Assembly: GCA_910588005.1 (NCBI GenBank)
Contig: CAJUQM010000043.1
Location: forward strand, 1-20,003
DNA: 20,003 nt
Direction of reading: 5' to 3'
From: an uncultured Oscillibacter sp.
GTDB lineage: Bacteria; Bacillota; Clostridia; Oscillospirales; Oscillospiraceae
The notes beneath the pieces are model-generated. The model saw only the letters and a list, made by a program, of their open reading frames with translations, did no database searches and was not told the DNA's origin. The number at the start of each line of letters is the position of its first letter. Positions within the stretch are counted from its first letter, which is position 1. Made by a program: the position numbers and the translations under genes. Shown here one piece after another: positions 12,974-19,561 of this stretch.

Positions 12974-14292
12974 GGAAATTTCTAGCCATCGCGCTGTGCA
13001 AGCTGGGCCGTTTTGTTGGAAAATTGGTGGGCAAGGGCAGCTCCCTGCCGGGAAAGCTGGCGCTGAAGGTGTGTCCCGACATCCTGTCCCGGGTGCAGCT
13101 GCCCGCCCATATCATCGCCGTCACCGGTTCCAACGGCAAGACCTCCACAGTGGAGATGATTGCCGCGATCCTCCGCGCGGACGGGAAAACGGTGGTCTAC
13201 AACGAGGAGGGGTCCAATCAGATTGAGGGCGTCGCCACTTTGATCCTGACCCACGCCACCATGGGCGGCCGGGTGCGGGCCGACGTACTCCTGATTGAAT
13301 CCGATGAACGGTACGCCGCCAAGAGCTTCCGTTATTTCCACCCCACGGAATTTGTAATCACCAACCTCTACCGGGACCAGCTGACCCGCAACGGCCATCC
13401 GGAGTGGGTCTACGACGCGCTTCTGCCTGCGGTCCACGGGGATACGGAGCTGATTTTAAACGCCGACGACCCTCTCTCCAGCTGCTTTGCCCGAGGGCAT
13501 GAAAAGGTAAAATGGTTTGGCCTGGACCAATGCTCGATCTCCACAGACGCCCCTACCGGAACCTATCACGACGGGGCCTACTGCCCGGTGTGTCACGGGC
13601 CGATGGCGTACGACTATGTACACTACAACCACATCGGGGCATACCGCTGCGCCAAGTGCGGCCACCAAAAGCCCCCGGCCGATTACACCGTCACAGCGGT
13701 GGATCTGGCCTCCGGAACGCTGTCCCTTGGCGGGCAGGTCTCCGTACAGCTGGCGTTCCGCAGCATCTACAATGTGTACAACATCCTGGCCGCTTACGCC
13801 GCCTGCCGGGAGTGCGGCGTCCCCTCTGAAACCGCCGCCTCCGTCCTGAGCAACTATCTGCTGAAAAACGGCCGGATGCAGACCTTCCGGCTGGGCGGAC
13901 GCCACGGCACCCTGCTCACCAGCAAGCACGAGAACTCCATCGCCTATGACACCAACCTGCGCTATATCGCCGCCTCCGGCACAGACTGTACGGTACTGAT
14001 CCTGGTGGACGCGGTGAGCCGGAAATATTTCACCAGCGAGACCAGCTGGCTGTGGGACATTGACTTTGACCTGCTGGACGTCCCCCACGTGAGGGAGATC
14101 GTCCTCTCCGGCCGGTACTGCAACGATCTGGCGGAGCGGTTTTCCTTCACCGGACTGAAAAACTGGCGCGTCCAGCCGGATATTGCCGCGGCGGCTGCGG
14201 AGCTGAAAACGGCCGGGACCGGCGAGGTATATGCGGTTACCTGTTTTTCCGACCGGGACAAGCTGCTCTCTCACGTGGAAAAGGAGGCGTGA
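12970..14292 (+). CDS. MurT-like Mur ligase (lipid II isoglutaminyl synthase, ligase subunit homologue)
   Basis: A 440-aa Mur-ligase-family protein resembling MurT, the ligase half of the MurT/GatD complex that amidates the D-glutamate of lipid II. Features in order: a hydrophobic N-terminus, the ATP P-loop VTGSNGKTST (residues 51-60), EGSNQIEGVATLIL (80-93), LLIESDERYAAKSF, VITNLYRDQLTRNG (129-142), LNADDPL, the MurT-type zinc ribbon with CPVC (205-208) and CAKC (227-230), and YNVYNILAAYAAC. The C-terminal DUF1727-like part is divergent: where MurT proteins carry an N/D-rich stretch ending in an Asp before SW-WD, this one reads VDAVSRKYFTSETSWLWDID (346-365). In S. aureus an Asp of that region completes the GatD active site. 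The start is GTG in a GTGA overlap with the cyclase gene, and the stop overlaps the GatD-like gene's upstream region. Confidence 0.85.
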   Translation: MRKFLAIALCKLGRFVGKLVGKGSSLPGKLALKVCPDILSRVQLPAHIIAVTGSNGKTSTVEMIAAILRADGKTVVYNEEGSNQIEGVATLILTHATMGGRVRADVLLIESDERYAAKSFRYFHPTEFVITNLYRDQLTRNGHPEWVYDALLPAVHGDTELILNADDPLSSCFARGHEKVKWFGLDQCSISTDAPTGTYHDGAYCPVCHGPMAYDYVHYNHIGAYRCAKCGHQKPPADYTVTAVDLASGTLSLGGQVSVQLAFRSIYNVYNILAAYAACRECGVPSETAASVLSNYLLKNGRMQTFRLGGRHGTLLTSKHENSIAYDTNLRYIAASGTDCTVLILVDAVSRKYFTSETSWLWDIDFDLLDVPHVREIVLSGRYCNDLAERFSFTGLKNWRVQPDIAAAAAELKTAGTGEVYAVTCFSDRDKLLSHVEKEA

Positions 14293-14294
14293 GC

Positions 14295-15026
14295 ATGGAA
14301 TTTCGATTTATCCACTTCTACCCAGACCTCATGAGCCTCTACGGCAGCTACGCCAACGCGGCGGCGCTGCGGCGGTATCTGGAGCGCCTGGGCCACACCG
14401 TATCCGTGGAGGCGGTGCGGCCGGGGGAGACGTCCCGTCTGTCCGGCGCGGACTTTCTCTTCATGGGCGCAGGCACAGAACGGGCTGCAAGGGCCGCCAT
14501 GGAGGACTTCGCCCGCTTCGGAGCGGAGGTCCGCGCCGCCGCGGAGGACGGTACAGCCATACTCTTCGCCGGGACAGCTATGGAACTGCTGGGGGAGAGG
14601 ATCACCGAGGCCGATGGGGTCTCTTACGGCGGTATTGGCCTGGGCGGGTTCTCCACCGCACACAGCACCCGCCGGGTGACGGGGGATGTCTACGGATACA
14701 CAGACCTCTATCCGGAGGCGGTGGTGGGCTTTGTAAACAAGTGCGGCATCACCACCGGCGTGGACACACCGCTGCTGGCCCGCCTATCCATGGGCTTCGG
14801 CAATGAAAAGGACTGCGGGCCGGAGGGTTTCCACCGGAAAAATGTCTTCGCCTCCGAATTGACTGGTCCTCTGCTGGTCAAAAACCCCAAAATGCTGGCG
14901 GCGGTGGCGGCGGCCATGTATGCCCGGAGAGGCATGGCCCCGCCGGAAGATCCGCCCAAGGATCCCTGGGCGGAGCAAGGCTACGCCGTCACCGCGGAAC
15001 AGCTCCGGCGGAGGTCCGCGCAATAG
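14295..15026 (+). CDS. GatD-like class I glutamine amidotransferase homologue lacking catalytic Cys and His
   Basis: A 243-aa protein of the GatD/CobB-CobQ glutaminase-like family, the partner of MurT. Family signatures are clear: FIHFYPDLMSLYGSYANAAAL (residues 5-25), FLFMGAGTERAA, GIGLGGFSTAHSTRRVTGD (113-131), VVGFVNKCG, MGFGNEKDCGPEGFHRKNVFASE and TGPLLVKNPKML. The nucleophile elbow, normally VCGGYQLLG-like, reads FAGTAMELLG (91-100), so the Cys (position 94 in S. aureus) is Gly93. The histidine of the usual YLHGPLL (His189 in S. aureus) is Thr190. Glutaminase activity is therefore not expected. No frameshift or stop is present, and the gene is intact and coupled to the MurT-like gene. 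I chose ATG 14295 because AAGGAGG lies seven bases upstream; GTG 14289 is too close to it. Confidence 0.85.
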   Translation: MEFRFIHFYPDLMSLYGSYANAAALRRYLERLGHTVSVEAVRPGETSRLSGADFLFMGAGTERAARAAMEDFARFGAEVRAAAEDGTAILFAGTAMELLGERITEADGVSYGGIGLGGFSTAHSTRRVTGDVYGYTDLYPEAVVGFVNKCGITTGVDTPLLARLSMGFGNEKDCGPEGFHRKNVFASELTGPLLVKNPKMLAAVAAAMYARRGMAPPEDPPKDPWAEQGYAVTAEQLRRRSAQ

Positions 15027-15088
15027 GCCGGACCTGTTTTCGCCGAAATGCGCCCCCTGCACACCGCCAGCGTCCGCCTTATATTGCC

Positions 15089-15120
15089 AAGGCCCGGCGG
15101 CAAAAGCCGCCGGGCCTTTT
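15089..15120 (+). terminator. Terminator of the cyclase-MurT-GatD operon
   Basis: A perfect 13-bp stem (AAGGCCCGGCGGC at 15089-15101, GCCGCCGGGCCTT at 15106-15118) with an AAAA loop, continuing into TTTTCTC on the plus strand. It lies about 60 bases after the last gene and just before a convergent gene. Confidence 0.93.
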
Positions 15121-15124
15121 CTCG

Positions 15125-15457
15125 CTAAAAAACCACCGTCAACAGCATCTTAAACCGCTCCACGCCGTACACGGCGTGGGGGATTTCTGCGGGCATTACC
15201 ATGCTCTCCCCCGGGCGGAGGACGTGGCTCTCCCCGCCCACGGTAAAGCGGCCCGTGCCCTCCAGCACAGTCACCAGCGCGTCGCCGCCGGAGGCGTGGG
15301 TGCTGATCTCCTCTCCCTTTTCAAAGGCGAAGAGCGTTAAACTCACATGAGGATTCTGGGCCAAGGTCCGGCTGACCACCTGCCCCTCCTGATAGGGCAC
15401 CAGCCCGTCCAGCCGCAGAACCTCTCCCTTGGCGATATTCTTCATGCCCCCGCCCAT
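15125..15457 (-). CDS. Small cupin-domain protein
   Basis: A single-domain cupin of about 110 aa, a beta-barrel likely to bind a metal or small molecule. The first cupin motif is visible as EKGEEISTHASGGDALVTVLEGTGRFTVGG and the second as LRPGESMVMPAEIPHAVYGV. The first histidine cluster is reduced (THASGGD), so metal binding is uncertain. Three in-frame starts exist at 15481, 15457 and 15445; I chose 15457 because GGGGGAG lies nine bases upstream. The 15481 start would overlap the preceding gene's stop region. It is downstream of an ABM-type gene on the same strand and probably co-transcribed. Function unknown. Confidence 0.82.
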   Translation of the reverse strand: MGGGMKNIAKGEVLRLDGLVPYQEGQVVSRTLAQNPHVSLTLFAFEKGEEISTHASGGDALVTVLEGTGRFTVGGESHVLRPGESMVMPAEIPHAVYGVERFKMLLTVVF

Positions 15458-15473
15458 ACCTGCCGTCTCCCCC

Positions 15474-15758
15474 TCAGTCATTGAACTTATCGATGGTGAC
15501 GCCCTCGCAGAACCGGACTTTCAGCGCCTGGAGCTTGGCAAAGATCTCTGTCTGGCAGTGGGCCTCCTGAAAGGCCGGCTGCGTCCAAGTCTCCACCAGC
15601 AGCAGCGCATCGGGGTCCTGCGCATGGAAATAATAGTCGTATTTGACGTTGCCCTCTTCCTGAAGGGAGTTTTCCCGGACGCCCAGGGCCATGAGCGCCT
15701 CGTAAAAGGCCTCCCGCTGGCAGGGTTTTGTGTGATAGGTGACATTCCAAGTGAGCAT
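15474..15758 (-). CDS. ABM-superfamily (putative quinol monooxygenase-like) protein
   Basis: A 94-aa ferredoxin-like-fold protein resembling the antibiotic biosynthesis monooxygenase (ABM) family. It begins LTWNVTYHTKPCQREAFYEAL and continues through NVKYDYYFHAQDPDALLLVETW and FQEAHCQTEIFAKLQAL, the usual order of strand, helix, strand, W-containing strand and helix. Members of this family are often small cofactor-free oxygenases or dimeric proteins of unknown role, so a precise reaction cannot be given. AGGAGG lies about ten bases before the ATG at 15758. The frame continues upstream of 15758 without a good start. It precedes the cupin gene, forming a two-gene unit. Confidence 0.82.
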   Translation of the reverse strand: MLTWNVTYHTKPCQREAFYEALMALGVRENSLQEEGNVKYDYYFHAQDPDALLLVETWTQPAFQEAHCQTEIFAKLQALKVRFCEGVTIDKFND

Positions 15759-15835
15759 TTGTTCCGTTCCTCCTGATTGAAAATTCTGGTCCCGGAATCG
15801 GGAAAGCATCAGTGGTGAAAATGCGGTTTCCGATC

Positions 15836-16753
15836 TCACGGCGCCGCTCCGGCAAAATCCGCACCCGGTGGATGGAGCAGTCCCGCCATATCCTCCGGCA
15901 GCTCCGCTTGAAGCAGCAGGATCTCCCCGGTGACGGGATGAACCAGCCGCAGTCCATAGGAGTGGAGCGCCGGGCGGGAAATCAGCGCCGCGTCCTCCGT
16001 GCCGTACAGCCAATCCCCCGCCAGGGGACAGCCGGCGGACGCCATGTGGACCCGCAGCTGGTGCGTGCGGCCTGTCTCCGGCACCAGCTTTACCAGGGAC
16101 AGGCCCTCTCGCCTCTCCAAAACCTCATAGTGGGATACGGCCTCCGCCCCGTCAGGCCGGACCATACGCGCCACGGTGGAGGCCGTATCCCGGCCGATGG
16201 GTGCGGAGACTGTGCCCCGCTCCGGCGAGGGACAGCCCACGCAGATCCCTCGGTACTCCCGGTAGAACTCCCGCGTATGGAGCATGCGGCGGAGCAGATT
16301 GTGAACATAGCCGCTCTTGGCCACCACCATCAGCCCGGTGGTGCCCTTATCCAGCCGGTTCACCGGATGGAAGAGAAAATCCGTCCCCCGGGTCCATGCC
16401 AGTGCGCCCGCCACGGTGGGGGTATCCGGCAGGAAATTGGAGGCGTGCGCCGTCATGCCCGCCGGTTTGTTCACCACCAGCAGGTGGCCGTCCTCCCACA
16501 CAACGGGCAGCGGCCAGTTTCCGGGAACAACCGGGGTCTTTGGCTTGCGGTGATCGCCGGTCTCCACCGTCAGCACGTCCCCGGCCCGAAGGACGTCAAC
16601 GGTCCGGGCGTGGACGCCGTTGACCAGGATGCCGCTCTCCGTCCGGGTCAGACGGGAGACGGCATGGGCGGAGAAGCGCAGCACGCCTTTGAGGATGTGT
16701 CGGACCGGGGCGCCATCTTTCTCCGCCGGAACCGTGTAGGAGATGGTTTCCAT
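15836..16753 (-). CDS. RluA-family ribosomal/tRNA pseudouridine synthase
   Basis: A 305-aa pseudouridine synthase of the RluA family, which isomerises specific uridines in rRNA or tRNA. An S4-like RNA-binding segment covers about residues 15-65 (VLRFSAHAVSRLTRTESGILVNG, then LRAGDVLTVE). The catalytic domain follows, with VVWEDGHLLVVNKPAGMTAHAS (about 84-105), the active-site motif HPVNRLDKGTTGLMVVAKS containing the catalytic Asp, EYRGICVG and the C-terminal PETGRTHQLRVHMASAGCPLAGDWLYG block. Which site it modifies cannot be told from sequence. I chose ATG 16753 (AAAGGA seven to eight bases upstream) over ATG 16759, which is too close to that site. A -10-like TATGCT with upstream TGG lies about 30 bases before the start. 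Confidence 0.93.
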   Translation of the reverse strand: METISYTVPAEKDGAPVRHILKGVLRFSAHAVSRLTRTESGILVNGVHARTVDVLRAGDVLTVETGDHRKPKTPVVPGNWPLPVVWEDGHLLVVNKPAGMTAHASNFLPDTPTVAGALAWTRGTDFLFHPVNRLDKGTTGLMVVAKSGYVHNLLRRMLHTREFYREYRGICVGCPSPERGTVSAPIGRDTASTVARMVRPDGAEAVSHYEVLERREGLSLVKLVPETGRTHQLRVHMASAGCPLAGDWLYGTEDAALISRPALHSYGLRLVHPVTGEILLLQAELPEDMAGLLHPPGADFAGAAP

Positions 16754-17048
16754 AGGCATGTCCTTTCACCTCACAGCATACCACAAGCCGCCGGATTTGG
16801 CCAGAGAGAAAAGGCCGCCCTCCTGTAAAGCCGGAGGACCGCCGCCCCTCTATCCCCCAAATCCCCATTAAAATATCTCAAAACGCCTAGGCCTTGTTTG
16901 ATAAATGGCGAAATGCACAGCGGCGAGAGATTTTTTCGCCGGACGGGGCAAATATTTGCGGGAATGCTTGTGTATTTCAAAAATTTATACCGCGGCACAG
17001 TGGAATAAGATCCGCTGTTTGGGCGTTTTGTCATTTTTCAAACTGGGC
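16754..17048. other. Intergenic stretch upstream of the RluA-type gene
   Basis: About 295 bases with an AT-rich core and no supported gene. It contains a perfect 12-bp palindrome GCAAATATTTGC (16948-16959), an inverted repeat CGGCGA/TCGCCG (16921-16941) and, on the minus strand, a CCTCC/GGAGG hairpin followed by CGGCCTTTTCTC (about 16808-16842) that could end transcription from the 94-codon gene. A minus-strand open frame of 87 codons (16771-17034) lacks a ribosome site and family resemblance. Confidence 0.4.
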
Positions 17049-17333
17049 CTAAGATGAGACCCTCTTCACAGAGCTTCTCCGGCAAAGCAGAATGCGGAGG
17101 ATAACCGGGTCCTCTATGCTCTTCAAACGCTCGACCGGCCACATTCTCTCCCGCCGAACAGCGGCCAGATCGTTTGGAAACAATAAATTGATGACCCTAT
17201 CGGCGTAATCGGAGGATACCATCGCATGCTCCCGCGCGTGTCCGGCGGCCACGGCTTGCTCCACCGCTCTCAACGCCATCCGGATAACCATATCCTGGCT
17301 GCTTTTTGCCAGCCGATGGCTTCCCCCTCTCAC
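17049..17333 (-). CDS. Unknown small basic protein (94 aa)
   Basis: A 94-codon frame on the minus strand, starting with GTG at 17333 or with the in-frame ATG at 17291 (80 aa). I do not recognise a family. The middle is a plausible amphipathic helix region (MALRAVEQAVAAGHAREHA), followed by SSDYADRVINLLFPNDLAAV and a basic end (ILLCRRSSVKRVSS). A good minus-strand promoter (TTGAAC, 17 bp, TAGAAT) lies directly upstream, and GGGCGGTGATT precedes the GTG. With that promoter the GTG would have a leader of only about 12 bases, so the ATG may be the real start. It is divergent from the ABC-F gene. It could also be a decayed remnant of a larger gene. Confidence 0.45.
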   Translation of the reverse strand: MRGGSHRLAKSSQDMVIRMALRAVEQAVAAGHAREHAMVSSDYADRVINLLFPNDLAAVRRERMWPVERLKSIEDPVILRILLCRRSSVKRVSS

Positions 17334-17351
17334 AGTCCAATCACCGCCCTT

Positions 17352-17380
17352 ATTCTACCACAGAACACGGCTCTGTTCAA
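17352..17380 (-). promoter_or_regulatory. Minus-strand promoter of the 94-codon gene
   Basis: On the minus strand TTGAAC (17380-17375), 17 bp, TAGAAT (17357-17352) with an upstream TGG (extended -10). Confidence 0.6.
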
Positions 17381-17460
17381 CCTGCGTCCGTGTGTCCGCA
17401 AAGCCGCCGGGATTTTCCGTCTGCGGCGCGGCTCCGGAAGAAGAGCGGAAAATTCGCGCC

Positions 17461-17490
17461 TTGCCGCCGGAGCGGAACTTATGCTATAAT
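17461..17490 (+). promoter_or_regulatory. Promoter of the ABC-F gene
   Basis: TTGCCG (17461-17466), 18 bp, a perfect TATAAT (17485-17490) preceded by TGC (extended -10). It implies a 5' leader of about 170 bases. Confidence 0.75.
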
Positions 17491-17588
17491 TGTATACTGG
17501 CGGGAGAACAGGATCATACTGTGCTCTCTGTAAAAACCGGAAAGTCTATGACCGGAGACCCGGCAGCGCCGAAAAATATTCCAACAGA

Positions 17589-17624
17589 CACAAAATCTCC
17601 CCATCCGATGGCTGGGATTTTGTG
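17589..17624 (+). promoter_or_regulatory. Hairpin in the ABC-F leader
   Basis: CACAAAATC-T-CCC pairs with GGGATTTTGTG (12-base arm with one bulged T against 11 bases) around a loop that can itself pair (CCAT/ATGG). It lies 47 bases before the ATG and is not followed by T residues. A short frame crosses it (GTG 17521 or ATG 17548 to TAA 17650-17652), so attenuation by a leader peptide is possible but unproven. Confidence 0.45.
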
Positions 17625-17670
17625 CCGGAAGCAGTCCCTATCAATTTCGTAAAAAGCAGGAGGCCCTTCC

Positions 17671-19455
17671 ATGCTGTTATCCGCAGAACATCTCTCCATC
17701 AACTTCGGCAGCCGGCAGCTGCTGGACAATGTGAATTTTTATCTGAACGAGGGGGACAAAACCGGCATCATCGGAATCAACGGTACCGGGAAGTCCACCT
17801 TTTTAAAGGTTCTGGCCGGTGCCGTGGAGCCGGACGCCGGTACCATTACCCGGAATCCCAACGTCCAGGTCAGCTTCCTGTCCCAGAACCCGGCGATGGA
17901 GGACGGCGCCACAATTCTGGAGCAGGTCTTTCTCCATTTCCCGGCGGAGTTCCGTGCGCTGAACGAGTATGAGGCCAAATCCATGCTGAACCGGCTGGGC
18001 CTGCCGGACTTTGACCGGAAAATCGGCAGTCTCTCCGGCGGGCAGCGGAAGCGGGCGGCCCTGGCGGCGGCGCTGATTCACCCGGCGGATGTGTTGGTGC
18101 TGGACGAACCCACCAACCATCTGGACAGCGAGATGGTGGCCTGGCTGGAGGACTGGCTGCGGAAGTTCCGCGGCGCCCTGGTGATGGTGACCCACGACCG
18201 CTATTTCCTGGAGCGGGTGGCCAACCGCATCACCGAGCTGAGCCGGGGAAAGCTCTATCACTACGAGGCCAACTACTCCAAATACCTGGAGCTGCGAGAG
18301 GAGCGTTTCGCCATGGAGGAGGCCGGCGAGCGCAAACGGCAGTCCATTCTCCGGGTAGAGCGGGAGTGGATTATGCGGGGCTGTAAAGCCCGAAGCACCA
18401 AATCCAAAGAGCGCATTCAGCGCTACGAAAACCTCCTGGCCCAGGACGCGCCGGAGGCGGACGCCTCCGTGCAGCTGGCGGCGGCCTCCAGCCGTCTTGG
18501 AAAAAAGCTGATTGAACTGCGGAACGTCTCCAAGGGCTACGGCGGACACACGGTCATCACCGGTTTTTCCTACAGTTTGCTGCGGGACGACCGGATTGGC
18601 ATTGTCGGCCGCAACGGCGCCGGAAAATCCACTCTGCTGCGCCTGATCTCCGGGGCGCTTCCGCCGGATTCCGGGACGGTAGAGACCGGGGCCACGGTGA
18701 AAATCGGCCACTTCTCCCAGGAGGGACGGGAGCTGGATTTGAACCAGCGGGTGTACGATTTTATCCACAGCATTGCCGATGAGGTGAAAACCGGCGAGGG
18801 GACCTTCTCCGCAAACCAGATGATGGAGCGCTTCCTCTTTCCCGGGGATCTCCAGTCCGTGCCCATCGGACGGCTGTCCGGCGGGGAGCGGCGGCGGCTG
18901 TACCTGCTGTCCGTGTTAATGGAGGCCCCCAACGTACTGCTGCTGGATGAACCCACCAACGATTTGGACGTGACCACCCTGTCTCTTTTGGAGGATTATC
19001 TGCAAAGCTTCCCCGGTCCCATTTTAACGGTATCCCACGACCGCTTCTTCCTCGATAAGCTGGCGGAGTCCATCTTTGAGGTGCGGGACGGCCAGGTGCT
19101 GCGCTATACCGGAAACTGGTCCGATTGGGCGGGGAAGCGCCAGGCCGAACAGGCGGAAAAACCCGCCTCCAGAGCGGAAAAAAACCGCCCGTCGGCGGAC
19201 CGGCCCCGGGAGCGGAGGCTAAAGTTCTCCTATAAGGAGCAGCAGGAGTTTGCGGTCATCGACGGCGAGATCGAAGCGCTGGAAGAGCAGCTGTCGCAGT
19301 GCCAGACAGCCCAGACTCTCTGCGGAAGTGATTATGTAAAACTCCAGGAGCTTCAAGCGCGTCAATCGGAGCTGGAAGCCCTGCTCGAGGAGAAAACAGA
19401 GCGCTGGATCTATCTCAACGAGTTAAAGGAGCGAATCGACGGCCAAAACGGCTGA
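17671..19455 (+). CDS. ABC-F ATPase (Uup-like, ribosome-associated)
   Basis: A 594-aa soluble ABC protein with two ATPase domains and no membrane segments, the hallmark of ABC-F translation factors, which bind the ribosomal E site. Domain 1 has Walker A GINGTGKST (35-43), signature LSGGQ (121-125) and Walker B VLVLDEPTNHLD (141-152). The linker (about 200-285) carries the positively charged RGCKARSTKSKERIQRYE segment. Domain 2 has Walker A GRNGAGKST (313-321), LSGGE (402-406) and LLLDEPTNDLD (423-433). A C-terminal coiled coil (about 520-590) after a Lys/Glu/Pro-rich linker points to the Uup subgroup rather than the antibiotic-resistance ABC-F proteins. Uup-type proteins act in translation and genome stability. 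AGGAGG lies about nine bases before the ATG. Confidence 0.93.
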   Translation: MLLSAEHLSINFGSRQLLDNVNFYLNEGDKTGIIGINGTGKSTFLKVLAGAVEPDAGTITRNPNVQVSFLSQNPAMEDGATILEQVFLHFPAEFRALNEYEAKSMLNRLGLPDFDRKIGSLSGGQRKRAALAAALIHPADVLVLDEPTNHLDSEMVAWLEDWLRKFRGALVMVTHDRYFLERVANRITELSRGKLYHYEANYSKYLELREERFAMEEAGERKRQSILRVEREWIMRGCKARSTKSKERIQRYENLLAQDAPEADASVQLAAASSRLGKKLIELRNVSKGYGGHTVITGFSYSLLRDDRIGIVGRNGAGKSTLLRLISGALPPDSGTVETGATVKIGHFSQEGRELDLNQRVYDFIHSIADEVKTGEGTFSANQMMERFLFPGDLQSVPIGRLSGGERRRLYLLSVLMEAPNVLLLDEPTNDLDVTTLSLLEDYLQSFPGPILTVSHDRFFLDKLAESIFEVRDGQVLRYTGNWSDWAGKRQAEQAEKPASRAEKNRPSADRPRERRLKFSYKEQQEFAVIDGEIEALEEQLSQCQTAQTLCGSDYVKLQELQARQSELEALLEEKTERWIYLNELKERIDGQNG

Positions 19456-19519
19456 GAGGCGCATGCAAAAAACCGGCGGGGCAATGGGGCGGTGACGTAA
19501 GAAAACATTTTAAGCGAGG

Positions 19520-19561
19520 GTCGGCGTAGCGTCAAGCTGCGCCGACTTTCGCATTATTTTT
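19520..19561 (+). terminator. Hairpin between the ABC-F gene and the recombinase gene
   Basis: GTCGGCG (19520-19526) pairs with CGCCGAC (19540-19546), extended inward by a T-G pair and AGC/GCT. On the plus strand it is followed by TTTCGCATTATTTTT. It overlaps the last codons of the convergent recombinase gene. It may terminate rightward transcription or be part of the element end. Confidence 0.45.

Noticed and set aside
15812..16828. 338-codon plus-strand frame across the RluA-type gene
   Set aside because: It is a shadow of the conserved pseudouridine synthase, with unnatural composition and no ribosome site.
16771..17034. 87-codon minus-strand frame upstream of the RluA-type gene
   Set aside because: It has no ribosome site and no recognisable motif, and it covers the palindrome and a terminator-like hairpin.
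17490..17972. Long plus-strand frame overlapping the start of the ABC-F gene
   Set aside because: It begins inside the promoter -10 region and overlaps the ABC-F coding region in another frame.
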